This document shows, piece by piece, positions 28,249 through 36,865 of a stretch of DNA of 64,000 nt. The notes below the pieces were generated by a model. It was not told the origin of the DNA, made no database searches, and saw only the letters and a list, made by a program, of their open reading frames with translations. Position 1 is the stretch's first letter. Every line of letters starts with the position of its first letter. The position numbers were made by a program, and so were the translations under genes. The stretch comes from Pseudomonas triticifolii (lineage in GTDB: Bacteria; Pseudomonadota; Gammaproteobacteria; Pseudomonadales; Pseudomonadaceae), in assembly GCF_014358015.1 (NCBI RefSeq), contig NZ_JACONV010000009.1:62001-126000 (forward strand), written 5' to 3'.

Positions 28249-29414
28249 CCAAACCAGATTTTGAACTGAGCCCAGCTGAACTGGGTGAACGACTGAAGGT
28301 CGCGCGCGAAACCGCGGCCCTGACCCAAGACGCAGCGGCCAAAGCAATTGGCTTTGCTCGAACCACTCTCGTGGCCATTGAAAAAGGGCAGCGGTCTGCA
28401 AGGCTTGACGAGATCCAGATGCTTAGTCGCTGTTATGGAGTATCCGCTAACTCTTTGCTACGCCGAGAAGCGGTCCATGTGGATCTGGTTCCCCGTTTCC
28501 GCTCACTCCCAGACACTGGTGATGCTGGCATCGAGCAAGCTGCTCGGATGCTGAATGATCTCGTCAGGGCGGAAGTAGAACTTGAGAATATTTTAGGCGT
28601 TCGGAAAACCTCGAATTATCCGACCGAAAAAAGCATCTTACCTGGCGATGTACGCAAACAAGCAGAGCACGATGCACATAGCCTCCGAAGCTGGCTAGGG
28701 CTCGGCGAGAGCCCGATTCAGGATCTGTTTTCGCTGATTGAAATGCAACTTGGAATTCGTGTCTATAGCCGGAGACTTGAATCGAAAGTGTCTGGGCTGT
28801 TTGCCTATGACGACGCCGTTGGCGCCTGTATGCTAATAAATGCAGTACATCGGAAGGATCGTCAAACTCAGACTGGCGCCCACGAGTTAGGGCACTTTAT
28901 AGCGACGCGGCGTCAGCCCGAAATTTATCAAGCCGAAAAATATGAGAACTCGCGTGAAGAGCGTTACGCGAACGCTTTCGGAAGCGCGTTTCTAACGCCA
29001 GCCCGTACCGTCATGGAAAAGTTCAAGGAAGTGACTATTGGATCAACTCACCTCACTCGACGGCACATCATCCTGCTCGCTAGCTTCTTTGGCGTTTCAC
29101 GCCAGGCGATGGTTATGAGGCTTGAAGAATTGGAACTGACGAAAAAGGGAACTTGGGATTGGTTCATGGATAATGGTGGTATAACCGACGACCAAGCCCA
29201 GCAGGTACTGGGCTCGATACCTCACGGTTCCACGCCTATGGATGGCGCGCAATCAACGAGGCTTTTTTTATTAGCTATCGATGCCTGGAAGAAGGATCTA
29301 ATAAGCGAAGGGCAAATGTCGGACTTGCTTAAGCTCGATCGGGCGAAAGTACGCGATTTGCTTGATGAGGCAGAAGAGGATGAAGTTGATGACCTTTTCA
29401 AGCTGCCTCACTGA
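28245..29414 (+). CDS. XRE-family HTH regulator fused to ImmA/IrrE metallopeptidase
   Basis: 389 residues from the ATGA overlap with the QueC-like gene. An N-terminal XRE helix-turn-helix (about 12-70, with LTQDAAAKAIGFARTTLVAIE) is followed by a COG2856 zinc peptidase with HELGH (213-217) and a downstream Glu in SREERYANAFGSAFL. Such proteins repress their own operon and, when triggered, cleave a repressor or release a toxin. The twin operator upstream of the operon suits this protein. It overlaps the PIN gene by 26 bp, a pairing seen in toxin-antitoxin-like modules. Confidence 0.9.
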   Translation: MTKPDFELSPAELGERLKVARETAALTQDAAAKAIGFARTTLVAIEKGQRSARLDEIQMLSRCYGVSANSLLRREAVHVDLVPRFRSLPDTGDAGIEQAARMLNDLVRAEVELENILGVRKTSNYPTEKSILPGDVRKQAEHDAHSLRSWLGLGESPIQDLFSLIEMQLGIRVYSRRLESKVSGLFAYDDAVGACMLINAVHRKDRQTQTGAHELGHFIATRRQPEIYQAEKYENSREERYANAFGSAFLTPARTVMEKFKEVTIGSTHLTRRHIILLASFFGVSRQAMVMRLEELELTKKGTWDWFMDNGGITDDQAQQVLGSIPHGSTPMDGAQSTRLFLLAIDAWKKDLISEGQMSDLLKLDRAKVRDLLDEAEEDEVDDLFKLPH

Positions 29415-30015
29415 TCAAGAAAGCACTCTCGTCCTTGACGCCAGTGTCATCATAAACTTGCTAGCGACCGATCATGCAAGCGCAATCCTGCAAGCAGTTC
29501 CAACTCCGATTATTGTCACCGACAGTGTAATTCGGGAGATTGAGTTGGGGGCAGCAAACGGCCGGCCTGAGCCGAAACAGCTTTTGGAGCTACTCCACAA
29601 TCAAATTTTAAAGAGGGAAGAGCTTTCTGGCATTGCATTAGAGCACTTCTTCGACTTGGTATCCGGATCCACAGCAGCCTCGCTCGGAGACGGAGAAGCC
29701 GCGACACTCTCGCTTGCATATTGCAACGGTTTCACTGCTGGTATTGATGAAAAAAAAGCAACCAAGATTTCCTCTGAACGTTTTGAAAATCTACGCCTTA
29801 TTACGACGGTGGATATTCTCGCCTATGAACCTGTGCGGATTTCGCTCGGACATGAAGCGCTAGCCATAGCAACGCTTCAGGCGTTGAAAAACGCCAGAAT
29901 GCAAGTTCGCGAAAACCAATTCGACTGGATTAAAGGGGTGATCGGATGTGAAAATGTGAGGTTCTGCCCAAGCCTGAGACGGCTCACAAAACTCAAGGCA
30001 TCAGGACGTTGTTGA
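29389..30015 (+). CDS. PIN-domain predicted RNase
   Basis: 208 residues from the ATG at 29389, which has AGAGG 9 bp upstream; earlier starts (29362, 29365, 29380) are poorly placed. Acidic residues of the PIN active site are visible: Asp17 in LVLDASVIINLL, Glu50 in DSVIREIELG, Asp101 and Glu103 in LGDGEAATLSLA and Asp120 in FTAGIDEKKA. PIN proteins are metal-dependent RNases, often toxins or effectors. It is the last gene of the operon and overlaps the end of the XRE-ImmA/IrrE gene, which may keep it in check. Confidence 0.82.
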   Translation: MTFSSCLTDQESTLVLDASVIINLLATDHASAILQAVPTPIIVTDSVIREIELGAANGRPEPKQLLELLHNQILKREELSGIALEHFFDLVSGSTAASLGDGEAATLSLAYCNGFTAGIDEKKATKISSERFENLRLITTVDILAYEPVRISLGHEALAIATLQALKNARMQVRENQFDWIKGVIGCENVRFCPSLRRLTKLKASGRC

Positions 30016-30284
30016 GTCTGTTAATAATAGGCTAGACACTAAAGGATCAGGAAACACGTCTGCGTGTTTAAGCAGTTTGCACTTGGCTCATTATCCCAAC
30101 TCATAATCCGCATGCTGATCATCTTTGATCAGGTACGCATCGCATATTGGATAGGGTCATACAGATATTGACTAGCTACCTCGAAGGCGCTGTGTGGAAT
30201 GTAAGCGCTCCATAAACCCCACATCCAAAGCGGTTAACTGATGCCGGATACTGTGCTCCCAATTCCCTTATGAGCCTGTTTGTC

Positions 30285-30560
30285 ATGATGCGACCCGATG
30301 CAAAAGTCGAAAAAGTTTATCTATACCCCAAGCCGGTCGACCTCCGAAAGTCCATTGACGACCTAGCCGCCTTGGTCGAGTTGGACATAAAGGTGGTGGT
30401 CTTCGACCAAGTACTCTTCGTCTTCCTCAACAAGCCGCGTAACCGAGTGAAGATTTTGTACCACGAGCGAAACGGCTTCTGCCCTTGGCTCAAGCGGCTG
30501 GAGTCCGAGCGCTTCAAAACATCGCCCGATGTAAGCGACGAGGCTATTGTGCTGGCCAAG
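30285..30560 (+). pseudogene. IS66 accessory protein TnpB fragment
   Basis: From MMRPDAKVEKVYLYPKPVDLR to FKTSPDVSDEAIVL the frame matches the IS66 Orf2 (TnpB) protein. After about 95 residues it departs into unrelated sequence and runs to 30734 without the family's C-terminal end, so it is truncated. LPDTVLPIPL just upstream may be the tail of the preceding IS66 ORF. With the TnpC end at 26073-26225 it brackets the QueC-like operon. Between 30016 and 30284 no gene is seen. Confidence 0.75.
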
Positions 30561-30678
30561 CAGATTGTGGATACCGACTGTACGATGATTGCAAAGGGTA
30601 TACGGTCGTTGGATGCCTTCAGCCGACGATACCGCCGGGGCAAAGCGGAAAGCCTGTGGGCCGGTAAAATTGCATCCA

Positions 30679-31653
30679 CTAGCAGACCCGTAGATCATCT
30701 ACCAGGTCGGGTTCATCGATTGCCAGACGAATAACCGCCGCCACGATACCGTCAAGGTAAAAATTTACCAGTGTCATTGATTTAAGAGCTTTATAGTCTT
30801 TTAAAAAATCATAAACATTGCCATGAGCAATATCACTTCGTAGCCCGTATAGCTTGGACCAAAGTGCCTCATACTTCATTCCGTCGAACATAGCAGGTCC
30901 ATCCGGAGCATTCTCACTGCGACGAAGCATTAATTTTAGCTTATTTTTAAGCTGCTTGGTAATACTCTCACCATCAGGTCGACCATTAGTAACTAAAGAT
31001 TCGATAATCGAAAAATAAGAAAGCGTCAGTAATATTGAATCTGGGCGCAACCTGTCCGTATCGAAATACAAGCTCAATGCCCTACTTACTCTTGAACCAT
31101 CCGGGAACCCTTTAAGAATCATCCCATGGTAGTGACGCAGACAAATAAGAAACTCCTCATCGACTTGCGCGCACGGCTTCCTATTACCGTCATTTATAAT
31201 CTCCAACTCATGATAAGAAAGCATTGCCGTGAGCGCAACAGAGTCCTGAGCTGTGTCACGATATAAGCACTCCATACCAAACCTCAGCTTTGGCGAAGTA
31301 AGGAGTCCAGCGTGCCTAATGTTTTTTAAGTGCCCGTTAAAACCACTAAACTCAATGACGTATTTAACTGCACCTGGGATGATACAATATCGCGTACGTC
31401 GCATTCCACCTTCAGGCTCAGGCTTGGTCTCATTATTCGTAGTTGGAAAAGATACTGTGGCTCCAGAGAAATAGCCCCCAGCAGCCATGACGTTGGCAAA
31501 CTCAGCTATCTGAAGGTTATTAGCTTTTGAGATGCTGATTCTAGTTTCGATTTCAAAGGGCAACAGCTGTTGCGGAATATTTACGTTGCTCAGCACTATC
31601 GCGAAGCCGGTATCATTCATACTGAGGACGCTCCCATCAAAAAAAGTGATCAT
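30679..31653 (-). CDS. HEPN-domain protein (ApeA-like), possible abortive-infection RNase
   Basis: 324 residues. The C-terminal half (about 165-315) is helical with LRSDIAHGN, where Arg272 and His277 fit the R-x4-6-H motif of HEPN RNases. The N-terminal half (1-130) is rich in beta strands, as in ApeA-like proteins that pair a sensing domain with HEPN. It stands alone at the right end of the first island, 88 bp before the attR-like copy. No partner gene (such as an MNT antitoxin) is next to it. Confidence 0.7.
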   Translation of the reverse strand: MITFFDGSVLSMNDTGFAIVLSNVNIPQQLLPFEIETRISISKANNLQIAEFANVMAAGGYFSGATVSFPTTNNETKPEPEGGMRRTRYCIIPGAVKYVIEFSGFNGHLKNIRHAGLLTSPKLRFGMECLYRDTAQDSVALTAMLSYHELEIINDGNRKPCAQVDEEFLICLRHYHGMILKGFPDGSRVSRALSLYFDTDRLRPDSILLTLSYFSIIESLVTNGRPDGESITKQLKNKLKLMLRRSENAPDGPAMFDGMKYEALWSKLYGLRSDIAHGNVYDFLKDYKALKSMTLVNFYLDGIVAAVIRLAIDEPDLVDDLRVC

Positions 31654-31741
31654 GACAGAATGACAGAAAAATGGCAGTATTAGCCCTGGAAGCCCAGATT
31701 TATGAGGGCTTAATTCGGATTAAAACCTCCCATCATCACTA

Positions 31742-31784
31742 CCACCAAATCTACATCTGAAGACGTCCACAGACGTCTTTTTTT
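31742..31784. repeat. attR-like copy of the ssrA end and terminator
   Basis: CCACCAAATCTACATCTGA followed by a hairpin (AAGACGTC-CACA-GACGTCTT) and a T run matches 17532-17574 with 4 changes in 43 nt. Together the two copies delimit a 14.2-kb element. The bases left of CCACCA do not match the tmRNA, so only the last few bases of ssrA are repeated. Confidence 0.75.
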
Positions 31785-31923
31785 TCCAACTAAATCCAGT
31801 AAATACAATGAGTTATCGTCCTGCAGTGTCCGTAGGCTTCCGACAGGCCCTATGATTTCGTGTATTCCAAGTGATATTCCAAGGTTCACCTGCTATTTTT
31901 CGGAAATAGCACTGGAATCCACC

Positions 31924-32330
31924 ATGGGGACCCAAGCCTCGTGCCTTTCAGACGTAAAAGTAAAAGCCGTAAAAGCCAAGAGAAGGACTACTCCCTACGG
32001 ATGGTAATGGCCCGCTGATGCGAGTGAGGATCAGTGGCTATAAGCTATGAAATTTCAGCTACATCCATCCTGTGACAAAAAAAGGATAAACTTGGGGCTT
32101 GGTACCTTTCCCGAGGTCAGCTTGGCGCAAGCTCGTAAAATAACGGTTTAAGCGAGGAGGTTCGTTACGCAGGGGCTGATCCGAAAAAAAACGCGACGCT
32201 GAACGGCACGCGAAAAAAGCAGCCACGGAACACACTTTCGAAAATATCTCTACAGCCTAATTCAAGCTCAAAAAGGATTCAGTCACCCCAGCGTACGCCG
32301 AGGATAGTTGAGCCGCCATCCACGCCAATT
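31924..32330 (+). pseudogene. Decayed P4-type integrase, second copy
   Basis: The DNA downstream of the attR-like copy is a broken relative of the integrase at 17711. It reads MGTQASCLSD (compare MCAQATRLSD), then INLGLGTFPEVSLAQARK (compare INMGLGTYPELSLAQARK) and the counterpart of ATEHTFENVASAW, but with several stops and frameshifts. Only the first third is present before it ends near the AlbA_2 gene. It shows that another element of the same kind entered ssrA earlier and has decayed. Confidence 0.85.
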
Positions 32331-32336
32331 AGCATA

Positions 32337-33500
32337 TCAATAAGGCCAATCGACCTTGAGGTAATCACCTCTATTTTTCATCACTTCCAAACTTAACCCC
32401 TCACGCACCAACTTTACAGAAACCGGAAGCGTCAAATACACAAAGCCAGGCATATCGGCTGCGATATAGCTAATCTGTATACAAGACAAACTTTCAAAAG
32501 GCATCACTAAAAATAGCTCTTCAGTCTGAAGCACCTCACCTGCCCTAACTATATCCGCATCGAACACCGCTGAAAACGTATCCTTGTTTTGCCCTAAACT
32601 GGCTTTCACTGCTGTGGGGTCGACGTCGATCCGCGGGTATGGAAAATCAATCCATGCTTTATGCAATGGTCTCGACCGAAGACCTTTTCGGGTTGAAAGC
32701 CGGAAATCTTCCGAACCTGCAGGGACACTGATTTCGACCCGCAACGCCCGAACCGATTCCGAAGACGGGTTCCTTAGCTCAAGCCTGAACCCAAAGGATG
32801 CCACTTTTTCTTGGATAAACTGGGCTCTCTCCCAAAAATAGTCCTCATTGATCGGCTCCGTCACACCCATCACAGTCTTGTCCCACCAAGTAGTTTTTCC
32901 TAGTTTGGGATAATAAGATTTCCACTCTAAGCGGTATTGAACATAATCAATATTAAATGATTCCAGCCGCCGCCCCGTCAAATCGACGGGTGTAACGCTG
33001 ATGTTAGGGGCTCCCTTCGATATGACTTCCACGTCTTCGAGCCCCATCCGCGCAATTTCATCCAAGCTAGCCAGTCCATTGGAAGAGCCGCGGCGAATGT
33101 AGACGTGGTGTGGTTCCACGTCAGCTAACCTCTTCTTGGCGTGGAACGGGCGAGGCTGCGCCTCAATGGTGTATAGACCTAGGATTTTGCAAGCGTAATT
33201 TACGGTTCGATACGAGAACCTAATAGGTCGATTGACGTTGCTGATCAGAAACTGCTGCATATCTGCATCACCTTGATCGCCGTCTGGGTCTATGCCAATC
33301 ACCTCGCGGGTACCGTCCTCAATCCCAACAAGAATGTACGCAGGCGTGGTTCTGCGGGTGTTCGCGAAGGCGAGAAAATCTTTGAGAATGTTGGCTTTAT
33401 AACCTATGCCTGCGCCGCGAAGAGAATATTCGTATTTGTAGTCAACTACGGTACCTTCCCCTATTTCTAGGAGAAAAGAGATTAGAGCGGCGTCATCCAT
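32337..33500 (-). CDS. Schlafen/AlbA_2-domain protein
   Basis: 387 residues. The N-terminal 150 residues fit the AlbA_2 (Schlafen-type) domain: VVDYKYEYSL, ILKDFLAFANTRR and PAYILVGIEDGTREVIGID, the last being the most typical motif of this family. The rest (about 160-387) is mostly beta and unassigned. AlbA_2 proteins bind nucleic acid and some related Schlafens cut tRNA; here this is inference. It lies in the older, partly decayed island but its frame is intact. Confidence 0.72.
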   Translation of the reverse strand: MDDAALISFLLEIGEGTVVDYKYEYSLRGAGIGYKANILKDFLAFANTRRTTPAYILVGIEDGTREVIGIDPDGDQGDADMQQFLISNVNRPIRFSYRTVNYACKILGLYTIEAQPRPFHAKKRLADVEPHHVYIRRGSSNGLASLDEIARMGLEDVEVISKGAPNISVTPVDLTGRRLESFNIDYVQYRLEWKSYYPKLGKTTWWDKTVMGVTEPINEDYFWERAQFIQEKVASFGFRLELRNPSSESVRALRVEISVPAGSEDFRLSTRKGLRSRPLHKAWIDFPYPRIDVDPTAVKASLGQNKDTFSAVFDADIVRAGEVLQTEELFLVMPFESLSCIQISYIAADMPGFVYLTLPVSVKLVREGLSLEVMKNRGDYLKVDWPY

Positions 33501-33819
33501 TGATAAAACTCAAGTCCAAAATTGGGTTGTTCAAGACCCACCTCGCTCCCGGAGAAAGTGCGGGGCTTAATTTTTCCATTATGCCTTGAGGCCGCTGCAC
33601 AAACCAAATGAGTAAGCCTGCCAGGATTAATCTACCCACTCACACTCTGCCTGATGCTTCCTCCCAAGCTTTCGCGGTTAAGCCTGTAGCAGGTCACACG
33701 TAACGGCATCAGCCCTGCCGCCCGGAGCGGAACGCAAATCCCAATTTTTTTCAGTTCTACATAACTGCAGTGAACATCCCATGGAGTATCACCCATGCCA
33801 CTACACTTGGCCGGAATGC

Positions 33820-34036
33820 ACAGCAGCCCCGCCTTATTCAAATAGGTGCGAGCCCATCCCACTCGGTTGTTGATCACCGTCTGCCGACCGGATGGTAGGC
33901 GCTCCTTGCGTTCATCCTCGGTCAATTGGAATTGATCAGCCACCCTCTCTCGCAACTCATTGAGCGGCAACGGCGCACCGTTCTGAACGGTGCTCAACAC
34001 GGGGCGCATCACACTTTGAAAATCCGGAATTCCCAC
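33820..34036 (-). pseudogene. mrr N-terminal fragment
   Basis: The first 72 residues (MGIPDFQSVMRPVL to WARTYLNKAGLL) match the N-terminal winged-helix domain of Mrr-type restriction endonucleases, including LPSGRQTVINNRVGWARTYL. After that the frame continues to 33632 with unrelated sequence and the nuclease domain is missing. It starts 27 bp after the hsdR remnant, consistent with a former hsdR-mrr operon. The 131 bp left of 33632 hold nothing recognisable. Confidence 0.75.
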
Positions 34037-34063
34037 TGTAACTCCCTAATCTTACCCGTCGCT

Positions 34064-34600
34064 TTAAGCCCAGCCCACGCGGCTCTCATCGAGGGTGGCC
34101 ACGGTCTTGAGCATCTTCAAAATCACCAACGCAAACGCCCGGCTCTTCGTCTCACTATCCAGCACTTCCAGCGAGAGCTTCTCGTGGTCAGTCATGGCGT
34201 CCAACACTGTGTCGAGGACGCGCTTGGGAAACAGGCCGTGCATCACTTGATCCACAGAATGACTGTTCACTTGGGCCATCACATCTTCCTGACGGCTGAT
34301 ACGCTGGGCAATGCCAGTGAGGAACTGCAACTGGTCGTCGTCGCTCACTTCGGCACCAAAGATATCATTCAGCGCCTCGATGATTTCTGACAAGCGTTTC
34401 TTCTCCGCGTCATGGGGCCTGCCGCTGCCCACGTCGCTGCCAAGTTTAAGGGTATATTCGTCGTTTTTCTCGCTCAGGCGTAGCTAGTGTTCGGCGCGCT
34501 TGCTCAGGCGGTAGTGGCTCAGTTGCAGCTCGCCTACGTCCACATCGTCTTGTAGTAGACGATCTACCCGCAGGAGCGGGTGCAGGTGCAGGTGCAGGTG
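34064..34600 (-). pseudogene. Type I restriction subunit HsdR, C-terminal remnant
   Basis: The frame reads DVDVGELQLSHYRLSKRAEH, then a TAG stop, then LRLSEKNDEYTLKLGSDVG, GRPHDAEKKRLSEIIEALND and on to FALVILKMLKTVATLDESR. This is the C-terminal helical part of a type I restriction R subunit, with an in-frame stop and no upstream helicase domains. Near 34577-34600 a short GCAGGT repeat marks where the match fades. Part of the decayed second island. Confidence 0.72.
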
Positions 34601-34746
34601 CTTATAGATGCGGTGGCTGTGCCAGCAATCGCTGACCATCCGCGGTGGCCCGCGTACTGCCAAATCATAGTGACGAACGGTGCTGGTCAGACCGAATGCA
34701 AACGGGTGGTCACGTGGAGTGCAGTACCGAACTGGCATGAATCAAT

Positions 34747-34757
34747 CCCCCCCCCCC
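34747..34757 (+). repeat. Run of eleven C
   Basis: Eleven consecutive C lie between the island remnant and the LysR gene. They are upstream of the chosen LysR start, in the probable leader or promoter. Such tracts slip easily, so length may vary or be misread. The rest of 34601-34930 shows no gene. Confidence 0.7.
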
Positions 34758-34930
34758 ACGACGCATCCCGCCGCAGCAACCAAACGGCTCATCACACCAC
34801 CCCAAACCAGCCTCAAACAAAAACCCCGCCCCACCCCATAAAAAACTTTGATACCCCCCGCAACGAACTCTGGAGTAACAATTGCAGCTCGACGTCTCTC
34901 AAGACAACCACAAGAGCCAAGAGAACCAAG

Positions 34931-35878
34931 ATGAACCTCAAATTCCTCGAGACCTTCGTCTGGGTCGCTCGTCTTCAAAGTTTCAGCCTTACCGCCGAAA
35001 AGATGTTCAGCACCCAGGCGGCGATTTCCAGTCGGATCGCTTCGCTGGAGGATGAGTTGGGGCTGCGGCTGTTCGTGCGGGACTCGCGTGGGGTGTCGTT
35101 GACGCCCGAGGGTCTCAAGGTGCTCGACTACGCCGAGCAGATGCTTGAGGTGCAGCGGGCGTTGAAGCAGTCGCTGGCTAACCCCAGTTCACAGCGGGGG
35201 TTGGTGCGTATCGGGGTGATGGATACGGTGATCCACACCTGGTTCAGCCCGTTGATATCGACCTTGATGCAGACCTTCCCCGCTGTGGAAATCGAGATCA
35301 CCGCCGATGCAGCACGCAACCTCTGCGAGCAGTTGCAAAAGGGTTATCTGGACATCGTTTTCCAGACTGACCTGATCCGCCACGACAGCGTGCGCAACCT
35401 TGAGCTTGGGCACTATCCCATGCACTGGATCGCCGCCAGCAACTCGATCTATGCCCGGCCTTACGCCTCGCTCGCCGAGATGGCCAGCGAGCGCATCATC
35501 ACCTTCGTCAAGCACTCACAACCGCATCAGGATGTGCGCAACCTGTTGCATGCCCACGGCATCAGCACTCCGCGTGTGAGTTGCGTCAATTCGGTGTCGG
35601 CCATGACCCGGCTGATTCGTGACGGCTTCGGCATTGGTGCCTTGCCGGCGGCATTGGTGGCCAACGCCCTGGCCAGCGGCGAACTGATTCAGTTGGAGCC
35701 TGGCACGCGCCTGCCACAACTGGACGTCGTGGCGTCCTGGCGCGCCGGGGTCGGGCTGGAGTTGATCGAGAGCATCGTTGGCATGAGCCGCCAGGTCGTC
35801 TGCCAATACGCCGCGGATGTCGGCCCGCAACGAATGGCCGCGGCGCCGGGCCTCGACGGTCGACATCCCCTTGAATAA
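34931..35878 (+). CDS. LysR-family transcriptional regulator
   Basis: 315 residues from MNLKFLETFVWVARLQSFSL, the normal LysR start; the open frame extends upstream to 34580 only by chance. The N-terminal winged HTH (about 1-60) holds FSTQAAISSRIASLEDELG; the periplasmic-binding-protein-like effector domain starts at about 90. It stands 90 bp before the hydro-lyase-family gene on the same strand and probably controls it. The effector is unknown. Confidence 0.9.
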   Translation: MNLKFLETFVWVARLQSFSLTAEKMFSTQAAISSRIASLEDELGLRLFVRDSRGVSLTPEGLKVLDYAEQMLEVQRALKQSLANPSSQRGLVRIGVMDTVIHTWFSPLISTLMQTFPAVEIEITADAARNLCEQLQKGYLDIVFQTDLIRHDSVRNLELGHYPMHWIAASNSIYARPYASLAEMASERIITFVKHSQPHQDVRNLLHAHGISTPRVSCVNSVSAMTRLIRDGFGIGALPAALVANALASGELIQLEPGTRLPQLDVVASWRAGVGLELIESIVGMSRQVVCQYAADVGPQRMAAAPGLDGRHPLE

Positions 35879-35968
35879 CGATTAGTTGTTCGGGGTACCA
35901 ATATTCCTTGTTGGACGGCGCTCTTCCGGTTTTCTAAAAAGGGCTATCGAACCCAAGGAGATACCGTG

Positions 35969-36772
35969 ATGAGTCAACCCGCCCTGTCGTTAGAACACGC
36001 GCAGCAAAAAGATCCACTGGCCTTACGCCAAGCCATCGCCGCCGGGCATTATCAGGGCCACACCGCTGGCCTGGGCCAAGGCCGGGTACAAGCCAATATC
36101 GTGATGCTGCCCAGTGATTGGGCGAACGAGTTTCTGCGGTTTTGCACGCTCAATCGTCAGGCCTGCCCGGTGCTCGACGTGACGGAGCCCGGTGATCCGT
36201 ACTTTCGCAATCTCGGGATAGCCATTGATATCCGCCATGACGTGCCCCGCTACAGGGTCTATCGCCATGGCGAGCTGAGCGAAGAGCCGACGGATATCGA
36301 GCATTTGTGGCAGGACGACATGATGGCTTTTGCCATCGGCTGCTCCTTCTCTTTTGAGCAACCGCTGCTAGACGCTGGCATCCCCATGAGGCACATCGAT
36401 CTGAAGCGCAATGTCGCTATGTACCAGACCAACATTGATACACGCCCTACCGCCCGCCTGAGCGGCAAACTGGTGGTGAGCATGCGCCCGATGAAAGCCG
36501 CTGAAGCGATCAAGGCGATTCAGATCACTGCGCGTATGCCCAACGTCCACGGAGCCCCCGTGCACATCGGTGATCCCGCGCTGATCGGCATCCACTCGCT
36601 GAGCAGCCCGGACTACGGAGATGCCGTACCGCTCGAAGCCGACGATATTCCGGTGTTCTGGGCCTGCGGTGTGACGCCGCAATCGGTGATGCAAGCCTCA
36701 CGTCCGCCCCTGTGCATCACCCACGCCCCTGGTTGCATGCTGGTGACGGACCTGTGGAATAACGCCTTATAA
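35969..36772 (+). CDS. D-glutamate cyclase / putative hydro-lyase (DUF1445) family protein
   Basis: 267 residues. The family motifs are clear: [59 protein letters not shown] and KLVVSMRP. Members convert D-glutamate to 5-oxo-D-proline in animals; bacterial members are mostly untested, often annotated as putative hydro-lyases. AAGGAG lies 8 bp before the ATG at 35969; a GTG at 35966 is also possible. It follows the LysR gene and probably depends on it. Confidence 0.85.
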   Translation: MSQPALSLEHAQQKDPLALRQAIAAGHYQGHTAGLGQGRVQANIVMLPSDWANEFLRFCTLNRQACPVLDVTEPGDPYFRNLGIAIDIRHDVPRYRVYRHGELSEEPTDIEHLWQDDMMAFAIGCSFSFEQPLLDAGIPMRHIDLKRNVAMYQTNIDTRPTARLSGKLVVSMRPMKAAEAIKAIQITARMPNVHGAPVHIGDPALIGIHSLSSPDYGDAVPLEADDIPVFWACGVTPQSVMQASRPPLCITHAPGCMLVTDLWNNAL

Positions 36773-36865
36773 CGACGTGCGGACTCGCGTGCGGACTCAC
36801 GTAAACAGGTCACGCGAGCCGCCCACGGACTGTTCTCAACCTTATAGGGATGCGACGGACACACC

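Noticed and set aside
26875..30015. A QatABCD system
   Set aside because: A QatC-like enzyme is present but no QatA-type ATPase or TatD-type QatD is next to it, and the first small protein does not resemble QatB as I know it.
30270..30734. Complete 154-residue gene
   Set aside because: Only the first 95 or so residues match IS66 TnpB; the rest is read-through of unrelated sequence up to the HEPN gene.
34741..34765. Third ssrA-end copy marking the outer end of the older island
   Set aside because: Only a loose resemblance around a poly-C run; no CCACCA-spacer-hairpin segment follows, so it cannot be called an att site.
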